From assembly GCA_900548365.1 (NCBI GenBank), contig URKM01000002.1, forward strand, positions 53,806 to 117,805: a DNA stretch of 64,000 nt. Direction: 5' to 3'. How positions within the stretch are numbered: position 1 is the stretch's first letter; each line of letters starts with the position of its first letter. This stretch comes from an uncultured Collinsella sp. (GTDB taxonomy: Bacteria; Actinomycetota; Coriobacteriia; Coriobacteriales; Coriobacteriaceae). The notes beneath the pieces are model-generated. The model had not been told where the DNA came from. It worked only from the letters and a program-made list of their open reading frames with translations, and did no database searches. Both the position numbers and the translations under genes were made by a program. Shown in pieces: positions 35,756-44,797 of this stretch.

Positions 35756-37617
35756 CGAACCTCGACGAAAAGCTCGCCCGGCGACAGCGCGCCATCGAGG
35801 GCAGGCCCTTCGGCCCCGGCAGCGCGACCGAGCACGAGGGCAAGACCATGACCGGAGCCCAGGCCATCATCGCGAGCCTCGAGGCCGAAGGGGTGGACAC
35901 GATCTTCGGCTACCCGGGCGGCCAGGCCATCAAGATCTACGATGCCCTGTACGACTCGAAGAAGATCCGCCACGTGCTCGCGCGACACGAGCAGGGCGCG
36001 ACGCATATGGCCGACGGATACGCCCGTGCCACGGGCAAGGTGGGCGTGGTCCTGGTGACGAGCGGTCCGGGCGCGACCAACACCGTGACCGGCATCGCGA
36101 CGGCCTTCATGGACTCCGTCCCCCTCGTCGTGATCACGGGCCAGGTCACACGCGGCGTCATCGGCACCGACGCCTTCCAGGAATCCGATATCGTGGGCAT
36201 CACCATGCCCGTGGTCAAGCACAGCTTCCTGCTCCAATCGTGCGACGACCTGACGCGCACCTTCCGCGAGGCGTTCTACATCGCCTCCACGGGGCGCCCC
36301 GGCCCGGTGCTCATCGACATCCCCAGTGATCTCTCGGGTTCCGAGATGGTGTTCCATTACCCGGATTCCGTGAACATCCCGAGCTACAGGCCGACGTACA
36401 AGGGCAACGCCAAGCAGGTGCGCCAGGCCGCGGGGCTCATCGAGCGGGCCCGTCGACCGCTCATCTACGCCGGCGGCGGCATCGTCTCGAGCCACGCATG
36501 CGCCGAGCTGACGCAGCTCGCCGAGCTCATGCGCATCCCGGTGGTCACCTCCCTCATGGGCAAGGGCGCCATGCGATGCTCCAACCCCCTCAACCTGGGT
36601 CCCGTCGGCATGCACGGCTCCAAGTACGCCAACATGGCCGTGACCGAATGCGATCTGCTCATCGCCGTCGGCGCGCGCTTCTCCGACCGCGTCACGGGCA
36701 AGGTCTCCGAATTCGCCCCGCACGCCAAGATCATCCACATCGATATCGATCCGGCGGAGATCGGCAAGATCATCGACCCCGCCGTCCCCATCGTGGGCGA
36801 CGCCAAGGTCGTCCTGGGAGCGCTCTACGAGCGTCTCGTCAAGGACGGAGCCGAGGCGAACGACCGCGAATGGGAGCAGACCGTGTTCTCCTGGCGCGAC
36901 CGCTGGCCGTTCTACGCTGCGGACTTCGCCGACTACCCGGATAAGATCGCACCCGAGATCATGCTCTCGAAGCTGTCCGACAAACTCGATCCCGAAGCTT
37001 CGATCGTCACCACCGAAGTGGGCCAGCATCAGATGTGGGCGCACCAGAACATCCATCGCGAGCACGCGCGCACCTTCATCTCATCCGGCGGCCTGGGAAC
37101 CATGGGCTTCGGTTTCCCCGCGGCCATCGGGGCCAAGATGGGGTGTCCGGACAACGAGGTCGTCTGCATCGCCGGAGACGGATCATTCCAGATGAACTCC
37201 CAGGAGATGGCGACCGCTGCCATCAACAACGTGCCCGTCAAGGTCATCATCGTCGACAACCGCGCGCTCGGCATGGTGCATCAGTGGCAGAGCCTCTTCT
37301 ACGACCGGCGCTTCTCCTTCACCGAGCTGGACGCCAATCCCGATTTCGTCAAGCTCGCCGACGCTTACGGCTGGCAGGCGATGCGTATCGACCAGCCCGA
37401 CCAGGTCGACGACGCACTCGACACCATGCTCGCCGCCACGGGCCCGTTCCTGCTCGACGTCGTCATCCCCATGGAGCAGACGGTCTACCCCATGGTCGCT
37501 CCCGGCGCGGCGCTCGACGACATCATCGGCGCGCTCGACGTTACCCTGGGCGGCGTCCGCGTAAGCGAGAAGGGCTTCGGCTCGGCGCCCTCCCCCTTCG
37601 ACACCAAGGAGGCGTAG
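35752..37617 (+). CDS. ilvB: Acetolactate synthase, large subunit
   Basis: ThDP enzyme condensing pyruvate with pyruvate or 2-oxobutyrate. 621 aa, three domains: PYR (MTGAQAIIASLEAEGVDTIF, GYPGGQAI, catalytic Glu in RHEQGATHMADGYARATG), central FAD-binding (VGARFSDRVTGKVSEFAP), and PP (GDGSFQMNSQEMATAAINNVPVK with the metal-binding GDG...NN pattern). The first 30 residues (NLDEKLARRQRAIEGRPFG) extend beyond most homologues, but the 4-bp overlap with ilvD supports ATG at 35752; an internal ATG at 35848 (MTGAQAI) is the conserved domain start. Followed 4 bp later by ilvN. Confidence 0.96.
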   Translation: MTNLDEKLARRQRAIEGRPFGPGSATEHEGKTMTGAQAIIASLEAEGVDTIFGYPGGQAIKIYDALYDSKKIRHVLARHEQGATHMADGYARATGKVGVVLVTSGPGATNTVTGIATAFMDSVPLVVITGQVTRGVIGTDAFQESDIVGITMPVVKHSFLLQSCDDLTRTFREAFYIASTGRPGPVLIDIPSDLSGSEMVFHYPDSVNIPSYRPTYKGNAKQVRQAAGLIERARRPLIYAGGGIVSSHACAELTQLAELMRIPVVTSLMGKGAMRCSNPLNLGPVGMHGSKYANMAVTECDLLIAVGARFSDRVTGKVSEFAPHAKIIHIDIDPAEIGKIIDPAVPIVGDAKVVLGALYERLVKDGAEANDREWEQTVFSWRDRWPFYAADFADYPDKIAPEIMLSKLSDKLDPEASIVTTEVGQHQMWAHQNIHREHARTFISSGGLGTMGFGFPAAIGAKMGCPDNEVVCIAGDGSFQMNSQEMATAAINNVPVKVIIVDNRALGMVHQWQSLFYDRRFSFTELDANPDFVKLADAYGWQAMRIDQPDQVDDALDTMLAATGPFLLDVVIPMEQTVYPMVAPGAALDDIIGALDVTLGGVRVSEKGFGSAPSPFDTKEA

Positions 37618-37621
37618 CACC

Positions 37622-38107
37622 ATGATCCACATCCTCTCCGTACTCGTCGAAAACAAGAGCGGCGTGCTGTCCCGCGTCACGGGCATGATCAGCCGGCGCG
37701 GCTTCAATATCGAATCGCTGACCGTCGCCCCGACCGAAGATGAGACGCTCTCCCGCATGACCATCATCGTGGAGGCCGACGAGGTGGGTTTCGAGCAGAT
37801 CACCAAGCAGCTGCACAAGCTCGTCTCGGTCTACAAGATCTCCGACCTCACGCACTCCGACGCCATCGAGCGCGAGCTCGTCCTCTTCAAGGTGCAGGCA
37901 CCGCCCGAGCGACGCCACGAGGTCATCGAGATCGCGGGGATCTTCCGCGCCAACGTGGTCGACGTGGGCAAGAACACCCTCACCGTCGAGGCCACCGGAA
38001 CCGCGAGCAAGCTCGATGCGATGGAAGACCTCTTCCGCAGCTACGGCATCAAGCAACTCACCCGCACCGGCAAGATCGCGATGTCGCGCGGAGCGCACGA
38101 CCAGTAA
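37622..38107 (+). CDS. ilvN: Acetolactate synthase, small regulatory subunit
   Basis: 161 aa, typical length. N-terminal ACT domain (IHILSVLVENKSGVLSRVTG, RRGFNIESLTVAPTED) that binds valine for feedback control, and a C-terminal domain (about residues 85-160, ELVLFKVQAPPERRHEV, FRSYGIKQLTRTGKIAMSRG). Directly after ilvB in the same operon. Confidence 0.96.
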   Translation: MIHILSVLVENKSGVLSRVTGMISRRGFNIESLTVAPTEDETLSRMTIIVEADEVGFEQITKQLHKLVSVYKISDLTHSDAIERELVLFKVQAPPERRHEVIEIAGIFRANVVDVGKNTLTVEATGTASKLDAMEDLFRSYGIKQLTRTGKIAMSRGAHDQ

Positions 38108-38288
38108 GCGCTCTCGCCCGGGCAATCGGGTCCTCCGCGGATTTCACTCCGGATCCGCAGGGGATCCGCACGGTCCCCGAACCCCACCCAACCGTCTCAC
38201 CAAGCGCCTGAGCGCTTATGGGAAATAGGCTTCATGCAAGCCGCGCACGCACCCTACCAGCAGTCATCTATGTAAGGAGAACAAGGAA

Positions 38289-39284
<996 letters not shown>

Positions 39285-39314
39285 CGCATCATCCTGCAAC
39301 GCGTCGCACACAAG

Positions 39315-39360
39315 AGCCCCCGTGCCCGGAATCCAACCAGCGGACCCGAGCACGGGGGCT
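39315..39360 (+). terminator. Hairpin after ilvC
   Basis: Perfect 11-bp stem AGCCCCCGTGC / GCACGGGGGCT with a 24-nt loop, followed by TCCCC. U-tract is lacking, but the position (30 bp past the stop) fits the end of the ilv operon. Confidence 0.65.
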
Positions 39361-39381
39361 TCCCCATACCTCAATGAAAGC

Positions 39382-39456
39382 AACCCGGTCCCCGCCTGCG
39401 ATGCGCTCCTCAACCTCAACGAAATAGGAAGGAGCGCCGAGGTCGGGGACCGGGTT
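39382..39456 (-). terminator. Terminator of the amino acid ABC operon
   Basis: Outer stem AACCCGGTCCCC / GGGGACCGGGTT (12 bp) with an inner GCGCTCCT / AGGAGCGC stem; the minus strand continues GCTTTC. It lies 24 bp past the ATPase stop. Confidence 0.65.
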
Positions 39457-39479
39457 TACGCTGCAAGACGACGGCGAGA

Positions 39480-40229
39480 TCAGGCGATGTGCCCCAGGAA
39501 GTCCTTCGTCCGATCCGAGGACGGATGGTCGAAGACCTCCTCCGGCGTGCCCTGCTCCACGATCACGCCGCCGTCCATGAACACGACGCGGTCGGCTACG
39601 TCGCGGGCGAACTGCATCTCATGCGTCACCACGATCATCGTCATGCCGCCGCGCGCCAGGTCGCGCATGACCGCCAGCACGTCGCGCACCAGCTCCGGAT
39701 CGAGCGCCGACGTCGCCTCATCGAACAGCATCACATGGGGATTCATGGCGAGGGCGCGCGCGATGGCGACGCGCTGCTGCTGGCCGCCGGAAAGCTGGCT
39801 CGGCATGAAATCGACGCGATCCGCCAGGCCCACCTTGGCGAGTTCCCGCTCGGCGACGGCCGCCGCCTCCTCGCGCGAGCGCTTGAGGACCTTCTCCTGC
39901 GCGATCATGACGTTCTTCTTCGCAGACATGTTGGGGAAAAGGTTGAACTGCTGGAACACCATGCCCAGATGCGCGCGCACCTTGTTCAGGTCCACGCCGT
40001 GCTTGGTGATATCCTGCCCCTCGAAGAAAATGGAGCCGGCGGTTGGAGTCTCCAACATGTTCACGCAGCGCAGCATAGTCGATTTACCCGAACCCGACGG
40101 ACCCAGCACCACCACGACCTCGCCGCGATGAACGTCGAGGTCGATGTTTCGCAGCACGACGTTCTCGCCATAGCTCTTCTGCAGGCCGCGGATGCTCACC
40201 ACGACCTCGTTCTTGGTTGCTTCGCTCAT
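39480..40229 (-). CDS. Polar amino acid ABC transporter, ATP-binding protein
   Basis: 249 aa, GlnQ/HisP type. Walker A LGPSGSGKSTM, Q-loop VFQQFNLFPNMS, signature LSGGQQQRVAIARAL, Walker B VMLFDEATSALDPE, H-loop VVTHEM. ATG at 40229 follows the permease stop by 12 bp. Third gene of a binding protein-permease-ATPase operon; the exact amino acid cannot be told. Confidence 0.95.
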   Translation of the reverse strand: MSEATKNEVVVSIRGLQKSYGENVVLRNIDLDVHRGEVVVVLGPSGSGKSTMLRCVNMLETPTAGSIFFEGQDITKHGVDLNKVRAHLGMVFQQFNLFPNMSAKKNVMIAQEKVLKRSREEAAAVAERELAKVGLADRVDFMPSQLSGGQQQRVAIARALAMNPHVMLFDEATSALDPELVRDVLAVMRDLARGGMTMIVVTHEMQFARDVADRVVFMDGGVIVEQGTPEEVFDHPSSDRTKDFLGHIA

Positions 40230-40241
40230 CTTGCATTCCCC

Positions 40242-41627
40242 CTACAGTCCAGCGATATGGTCGGGCGGCGTCGGGACGACGGTACCCGCGCTCTTCAACG
40301 GCTTCTTAGCGGCGGGCCCGGCGTTCGTGCCCGCCGTCGAGCCCATCAGGCGGGCCTCCAGCATGCTGACGACGCGCGCGAGCGGCAGCGTGACCACCAG
40401 GTAGAACAGGGCGGCGACGACATAGGGCGTGATCGAGCCGGTCGTGGCGACGATCGTCTTCGCGTACATCACGATCTCCATGACGCCCACGGCGGCCAGC
40501 AGCGACGTATCCTTATACAGCAAGATGAACTCGCTGGTCAGCGTGGGAATGACGTTGCGGAACGTCTGCGGGACGATGATGTAGGCCATGGTTTGCACCG
40601 CGTTCATGCCCAGCGAGCGCGCAGCCTCGGTCTGGCCCTTCGGGATGGATTGGATGCCCGCGCGGAAGATCTCGCAGAGATAGGCTGCGGAATTCATCGC
40701 CATCACGATGACGCCGAGGGTGTAGTTATCGATGTTGACGCCCGCGAGCGGCAGTCCGAAGAAGGCGATATAGATCTGCAGGAAGGCAGGCGTGCCGCGA
40801 ATGAGGTTCACGTAGACGCCGGCGATCGCGCGCAGGATCCGCGACTTCGAGATGCGCATGAGGGCGAACATGAAGCCGAACGGGATGGCGACCGGGAACG
40901 CGACCAGAACGATCGCGAGCGACATCAAGAAGCCTCCGAAGATGATGGGCAGGCTGCTTACGATGAGGACCGGGTTGAAGAACAGGCGGAGGAAGGTATT
41001 GGAATTCCACGCCTGAACCCAAGCCTGGTCCTCCAAGAAGCTCTTAAACTGGTCGAAGGGGGTCACGCCTTTGACGGTGACGGCGGGGATGCCCTCGATG
41101 TCGCGCTCGGAGCCGTCGGCGAGCGTGTAGGCGCCGGTGCACTGCATCTCTCCGCCCGCCGCCGGGAACACCACGCCGTAGAGCTCGAGGCGGAAAAAGC
41201 GCCCGGCAGGCGCCGCCTCGGGAAAGGCGAGACGCAGGGCCTCCCCGTCCGCCTCGATCTTCGGCTTGATGAACTCGCGGTCCATCAGGTCCTCCCCCGA
41301 GAGCATGGTGAGCCTCAGGTCCTCGGTCTCGAACGCGGTGCCCGCGGGAACCGTAAGGGAGAGACCCGAAAGCGCCTCATCCGGACCCGCCTGGACCTCC
41401 CAGGTGATACGCGTCTCCGTATCGCCCAGGACATCACTGCCGGAATCCCCGTTGGGACGGCACGTAAGCTTCTCCACCTCGAGCGCCTCCGCGCGCCCGG
41501 GCGTGCCCGCCAGCACGAAGCACGCGAGCAGCGCGAGGCATACAGCCGTCATGATACGCGCTGCAGCATGGCCCACGGCAGCGCCGCATACCGGCATCCC
41601 GAACGTCGGCGTTCCCCTGTTCTCCAT
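40242..41627 (-). CDS. Amino acid ABC transporter permease with N-terminal extracytoplasmic domain
   Basis: 461 aa, about 200 residues longer than a normal HisM/GlnP-type permease. Residues 24-47 form a signal-like helix (MTAVCLALLACFVLAG); 48-185 are a predicted extracytoplasmic, strand-rich domain with two cysteines (Cys56, Cys163) and no family I recognise; from about 215 come the permease helices with the EAA-type loop QTEAARSLGMNAVQTMAYII and IVPQTFRNVIPTLTSEF. The C-terminal tail is Ala/Pro/Lys rich. Single permease, so probably a homodimer. The extra domain may assist capture of substrate or of the lipoprotein (inference). Confidence 0.88.
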   Translation of the reverse strand: MENRGTPTFGMPVCGAAVGHAAARIMTAVCLALLACFVLAGTPGRAEALEVEKLTCRPNGDSGSDVLGDTETRITWEVQAGPDEALSGLSLTVPAGTAFETEDLRLTMLSGEDLMDREFIKPKIEADGEALRLAFPEAAPAGRFFRLELYGVVFPAAGGEMQCTGAYTLADGSERDIEGIPAVTVKGVTPFDQFKSFLEDQAWVQAWNSNTFLRLFFNPVLIVSSLPIIFGGFLMSLAIVLVAFPVAIPFGFMFALMRISKSRILRAIAGVYVNLIRGTPAFLQIYIAFFGLPLAGVNIDNYTLGVIVMAMNSAAYLCEIFRAGIQSIPKGQTEAARSLGMNAVQTMAYIIVPQTFRNVIPTLTSEFILLYKDTSLLAAVGVMEIVMYAKTIVATTGSITPYVVAALFYLVVTLPLARVVSMLEARLMGSTAGTNAGPAAKKPLKSAGTVVPTPPDHIAGL

Positions 41628-41706
41628 CGTCTTACCCTTTCATACATGAAACAACCTTGGGGAACGTGCCAGCTGCGCTGGACACACGTCCCCTTTTGCC
41701 GCCAAA

Positions 41707-41733
41707 GCCCTCCTCGCGGATGCGTAGGAGGGC
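41707..41733 (-). terminator. Hairpin between binding protein and permease genes
   Basis: Perfect 8-bp stem GCCCTCCT / AGGAGGGC, followed on the minus strand by TTTGG. It would favour a higher level of binding-protein mRNA than of the distal genes. Confidence 0.55.
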
Positions 41734-41756
41734 CGGCGGGCACGCTATGCAGCGTC

Positions 41757-42587
41757 TTACTTGATGTTGTACTTCTCCATGAGCGCGTCGACCGTACCGT
41801 CTTCGGTGAGCTTGGCGATGGATTCGTTCACGGCGTCCTTGAGGGCGGCGTTCTCCTTGTTGACCGCGATCGCATACTCCTCGCCGGTCGAGATCTGCTT
41901 GATGACCTGCTCGTTGCTGAAGGAGGTCGCGACCAGCTGCGCGGCGACGGAACGGTTGGTCACCAGCGCCGCGGCCTGGCTGGACTGCACGGCGGCGAAG
42001 CAATCGGTCGCGTTCTTGAACGGCACGAGCGTGGCATTCGGGAAGTTCTCCTTAGCGAAGGCCTCGGCGGTCGAACCGGACTGGACCGCGATCTTCACAC
42101 CCTCGGCGTTCAGCGCATCCTTATAGTTGTCGCCCGTGATGTCGGCGTTATCCGTCATCGTGACGATGGCCTGGTCGTCCATATAGTAGGAATCGGTGAA
42201 GTCCACCTCGTCCTCGCGCTCGGGCGTGGCGGTGATGGCGGCGATGCCGATATCGTACTTGGCACCGGAGGCGACGCCGGGGACGATCGTGTCGAAATCG
42301 ACGTTCTCGATCGCGAGCTCGAGACCGAGGTCATCGGCGATCGCCTGGGCGAGCTCGAGGTCGAACCCCTTGTACTCGCCATCCTCCATATACTCGAAGG
42401 GCTCATATTCTGCGGAGGTACCGACGGTCAAGGTGCCCTCCGTGACCAACTGCATCTCGCCTGCCGAAGCCGAGGCATCCGTGCTGCCCGCCGTATCTGC
42501 CGCCGGAGCGCCGCCGCAACCCGCGAGCGCCAGAGCACCCGCCATCGCTACAGAGGCCGCGACGACTCCAAACTGCTTCTTAAACAT
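41757..42587 (-). CDS. Amino acid ABC transporter substrate-binding lipoprotein
   Basis: 276-aa family 3 solute-binding protein. Lipoprotein signal peptide with lipobox LALAGCGG (Cys about 23), then a Thr/Ser/Ala linker and the two-lobe domain: LTVGTSAEYEPFEYMEDGEY, KGFDLELAQAIADDLGL, FDTIVPGVASGAKYDIGIA, ITATPEREDEVDFTDSYY, IAVQSGSTAEAFAKENF. ATG at 42587 has GGAAGGATC; upstream in-frame sequence is the leader. First gene of the operon, behind a promoter at 42663-42692. Confidence 0.95.
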   Translation of the reverse strand: MFKKQFGVVAASVAMAGALALAGCGGAPAADTAGSTDASASAGEMQLVTEGTLTVGTSAEYEPFEYMEDGEYKGFDLELAQAIADDLGLELAIENVDFDTIVPGVASGAKYDIGIAAITATPEREDEVDFTDSYYMDDQAIVTMTDNADITGDNYKDALNAEGVKIAVQSGSTAEAFAKENFPNATLVPFKNATDCFAAVQSSQAAALVTNRSVAAQLVATSFSNEQVIKQISTGEEYAIAVNKENAALKDAVNESIAKLTEDGTVDALMEKYNIK

Positions 42588-42662
42588 GGTAGATCCTTCC
42601 CCTTCGAATACTCGGTCCGACAATGTACGCATCTGCCATTGCTTGAGGATGAAGTATACGCG

Positions 42663-42692
42663 ATTATGCATTAGTTGGTTCAGTTTTTGCAA
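42663..42692 (-). promoter_or_regulatory. Promoter of the amino acid ABC operon
   Basis: Minus strand -35 TTGCAA (42687-42692) and -10 CATAAT (42663-42668), 18 bp apart, in an AT-rich patch 75 bp upstream of the binding-protein start. Confidence 0.5.
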
Positions 42693-42856
42693 TTATTTCT
42701 TCTATGTTTCTCGTATATACAGATTAATTCTCTGTAATAGCAGGTTTATGCATTACGAGGAAAATAATAATCAGTTGACCCGGCAGCACTTCGCCGCGCA
42801 TGCAAAAGAGCGGACGATGCCGCGGCCGACGTCGGGCGTGCGGCATAAACCGCGAC

Positions 42857-42936
42857 GGGGCTTTTGCCTCGAGCTCGAAAAAGGCGGGGCACAGCATAAG
42901 CCGCACCCCGTCCGCATGCCGCGTGGCAAAAGCCCC
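42857..42936. terminator. Long hairpin between the ABC operon and nfo
   Basis: Arms GGGGCTTTTGCC / GGCAAAAGCCCC (perfect 12 bp) with a 56-nt loop that itself can pair. It lies 15 bp past the nfo stop on the minus strand; no clear U-tract. Confidence 0.5.
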
Positions 42937-42950
42937 ATCCCGCCTTGGAC

Positions 42951-43820
42951 CTACCCGGCGAGGCCACGAAGATACGCGATCTCCTCGGCGTATCCCGCCA
43001 GCTCCTCATGGGGCGTCTCCAGGATGAATGGGAGCTCGCGCAGGGCGGGATGCGTCACGATGCGCCGGAGAACCTCCTCGCCACCGCCCAGATCGGGGTT
43101 GCCGAGATAACCGCCGCCGATAACCTCGTGGCGATCCTTATGCGCGCCGCGCGGATTCTTCGAATCGTTGATATGGACCGCTCGCAGCCGCCCCAACCCC
43201 ACGACGCGGTCGAACTCGGCCAGCACGCCATCGAGGTCGCCGATGATGTCGTACCCCGCATCGCTCACATGACAGGTATCCAGGCACACGCCCAAGACGC
43301 CGTCGAGCTCGGGACGGCGCTCGACGACGCCCTCGATAATCGCCGCGACCTCCTCGAAGCTGCGGCCGACCTCGGTGCCCTTGCCTGCCATGGTCTCCAA
43401 GAGCACGCAGGTGCGCTGCCCTTCGAACATCACCTGGCACAGGCAGTCGACGATGAGCTCGATGCCGCGCTCCGCGCCCTGCCCGACATGGGCGCCGGGA
43501 TGGAAGTTGTAGTAGTGCCCCGGGAGCGCCTCCATGCGCCGCAGGTCCTCGGCCATCGCCTCGAGCGCGAACTCCCGCGCCCGCTCCTTCGCCGAACAGG
43601 GATTATAGGTATAGGGAGCGTGCGCCACCAGGCGACCGAATCCGTCCTCGTCCAGAATGCGTTGCAAGCCGGCCACATCATCCGGATCAAGCGGCTTGGC
43701 GCTCCCCCCGCGCGGGTTGCGGGTGAAGAAGGCGAACGTGGTGGCGCCGATGGACCGGGCCGTCTCGCCCATGGCGGCATATCCCTTGGTCGTCGAAAGA
43801 TGACATCCGATAGTCAGCAT
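42951..43820 (-). CDS. nfo: Endonuclease IV (apurinic endonuclease)
   Basis: 289-aa zinc TIM-barrel enzyme cutting 5' to abasic sites in base-excision repair. Motifs with metal ligands: VAHAPYTYNPC, YNFHPGAHVGQG (His), VLLETMAGKGTEVG (Glu), VCLDTCHVSDAGYD (Asp/His), AVHINDSKNPRGAHKDRHEVIG (Asp, His) and FILETP (Glu). ATG at 43820 (MLTIGCHLST) with GGAAAGGG is the start. Somewhat diverged at the N-terminus from E. coli Nfo, but all ligands are present. Confidence 0.94.
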   Translation of the reverse strand: MLTIGCHLSTTKGYAAMGETARSIGATTFAFFTRNPRGGSAKPLDPDDVAGLQRILDEDGFGRLVAHAPYTYNPCSAKERAREFALEAMAEDLRRMEALPGHYYNFHPGAHVGQGAERGIELIVDCLCQVMFEGQRTCVLLETMAGKGTEVGRSFEEVAAIIEGVVERRPELDGVLGVCLDTCHVSDAGYDIIGDLDGVLAEFDRVVGLGRLRAVHINDSKNPRGAHKDRHEVIGGGYLGNPDLGGGEEVLRRIVTHPALRELPFILETPHEELAGYAEEIAYLRGLAG

Positions 43821-43984
43821 GGATACCCTTTCCAAAAAGATAGCGGCGCCCGTCGATGCAACGAGCGCCGCGCGTCATTCGAACGATTGCGAACCGAGCA
43901 TAGCAAGGAGATGGCCGCGCGCTTTCGAGACGGCGCTGCGGGCCGCACGCGCACAAAACCTCCCGATGCCCGGCGGAAGCGTGC

Positions 43985-44494
43985 TTATTCGGACGAGATC
44001 GCATCCGCCGCGACGATGCCGTGCGGCAGCTCTGCCTCGTCCTCGCCGCGCACGACCTTCACACCGCTCACCTCATCGCCGTTCGCCGGCGTAACCACGA
44101 ACTGATGCAGCACGTAGTCCATGGTGGCAGGGGTGTTCTCATCCGGGATCGCCATGACGAGCGTAAGCTGACCGTCGGCATACTCGACGCGCTCGACCGA
44201 GGGCTCGGGGATGGAGGAGCCCGCAACCTGGACCTGGATGGAGCCGTCTTCGCGTTGCAGCCAGCAGTCCCCGGGCATCGCCGCGCCCTCCTCGCCCTCG
44301 ACGTTGAGGAACGGCGCGTCGCTATCCAAGACGACCTCCCAAGCGGTCGAGGGATTCCCCGCGACGGAAGCGCTGCCGGCGTCGGAGCCAGCGGGGGCAG
44401 AGCCGTCCGTAGCGGCGGGGGCGCAACCGGCCAGCAACAGCGATGCCGCGAGCACAAGGGCGCTGCGGCGGGTGATACGTGCGTCGAAGCTCAT
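43985..44494 (-). CDS. Putative lipoprotein, unknown function
   Basis: 169 aa. Twin-Arg-like N-terminus (ITRRSALVLAASLLLAGC) with lipobox LLAGC, Ala/Ser/Gly linker, then a beta-rich domain of about 120 residues (WEVVLDSDAPFLNVEGE, SIQVQVAGSSIPEPSVERVE, LVMAIPDENTPATMDYVLHQF). No family recognised. ATG at 44494 with AAAGGATG. Alone on its strand, divergent from adenine deaminase across a 303-bp gap. Confidence 0.75.
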   Translation of the reverse strand: MSFDARITRRSALVLAASLLLAGCAPAATDGSAPAGSDAGSASVAGNPSTAWEVVLDSDAPFLNVEGEEGAAMPGDCWLQREDGSIQVQVAGSSIPEPSVERVEYADGQLTLVMAIPDENTPATMDYVLHQFVVTPANGDEVSGVKVVRGEDEAELPHGIVAADAISSE

Positions 44495-44738
44495 GGGAAG
44501 CATCCTTTCAACGTTGGCACAACGTTTTTGATTATCTCCGATATCCCGCAGCGGTTCCAGCAAGCTGCCCGCGCGCGCAAGAAGCCTCCGAACCTCCACG
44601 ACGAACGGCAGGATTCCTCGACGAGCGGCATGACGGCGGACACACGGCCGGTGGGCGCGCTCCATCGAGCAACGGATGAACCGGCAGCCCTCGAACCGGC
44701 ACCCGGCACGCGCGACCCGCCTTTGCGTTTCATGGCAT

Positions 44739-44765
44739 CCATCTTACCCGCCTTGGGTAAGATGG
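44739..44765. repeat. Perfect 11-bp palindrome before ade
   Basis: CCATCTTACCC / GGGTAAGATGG with a 5-nt loop, ending 33 nt before the ade start. No U-run on either side. It could be an operator or an mRNA hairpin controlling ade. The rest of the 303-bp gap shows nothing else I can name. Confidence 0.75.
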
Positions 44766-44797
44766 TTCAAATGACAACGCTCGAGAGAGGAGTTCGT

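Noticed and set aside
39489..42674. 1061-codon plus-strand frame opposite the amino acid ABC operon
   Set aside because: It is antisense to three clear ABC genes. Long antisense frames are expected from GC-rich codon bias; the translation is His/Arg/Asp-rich with no domain or RBS.
44021..44797. Upstream extension of the adenine deaminase frame
   Set aside because: It overlaps a lipoprotein gene on the other strand, lacks family similarity, and GTG at 44798 has the only good RBS.
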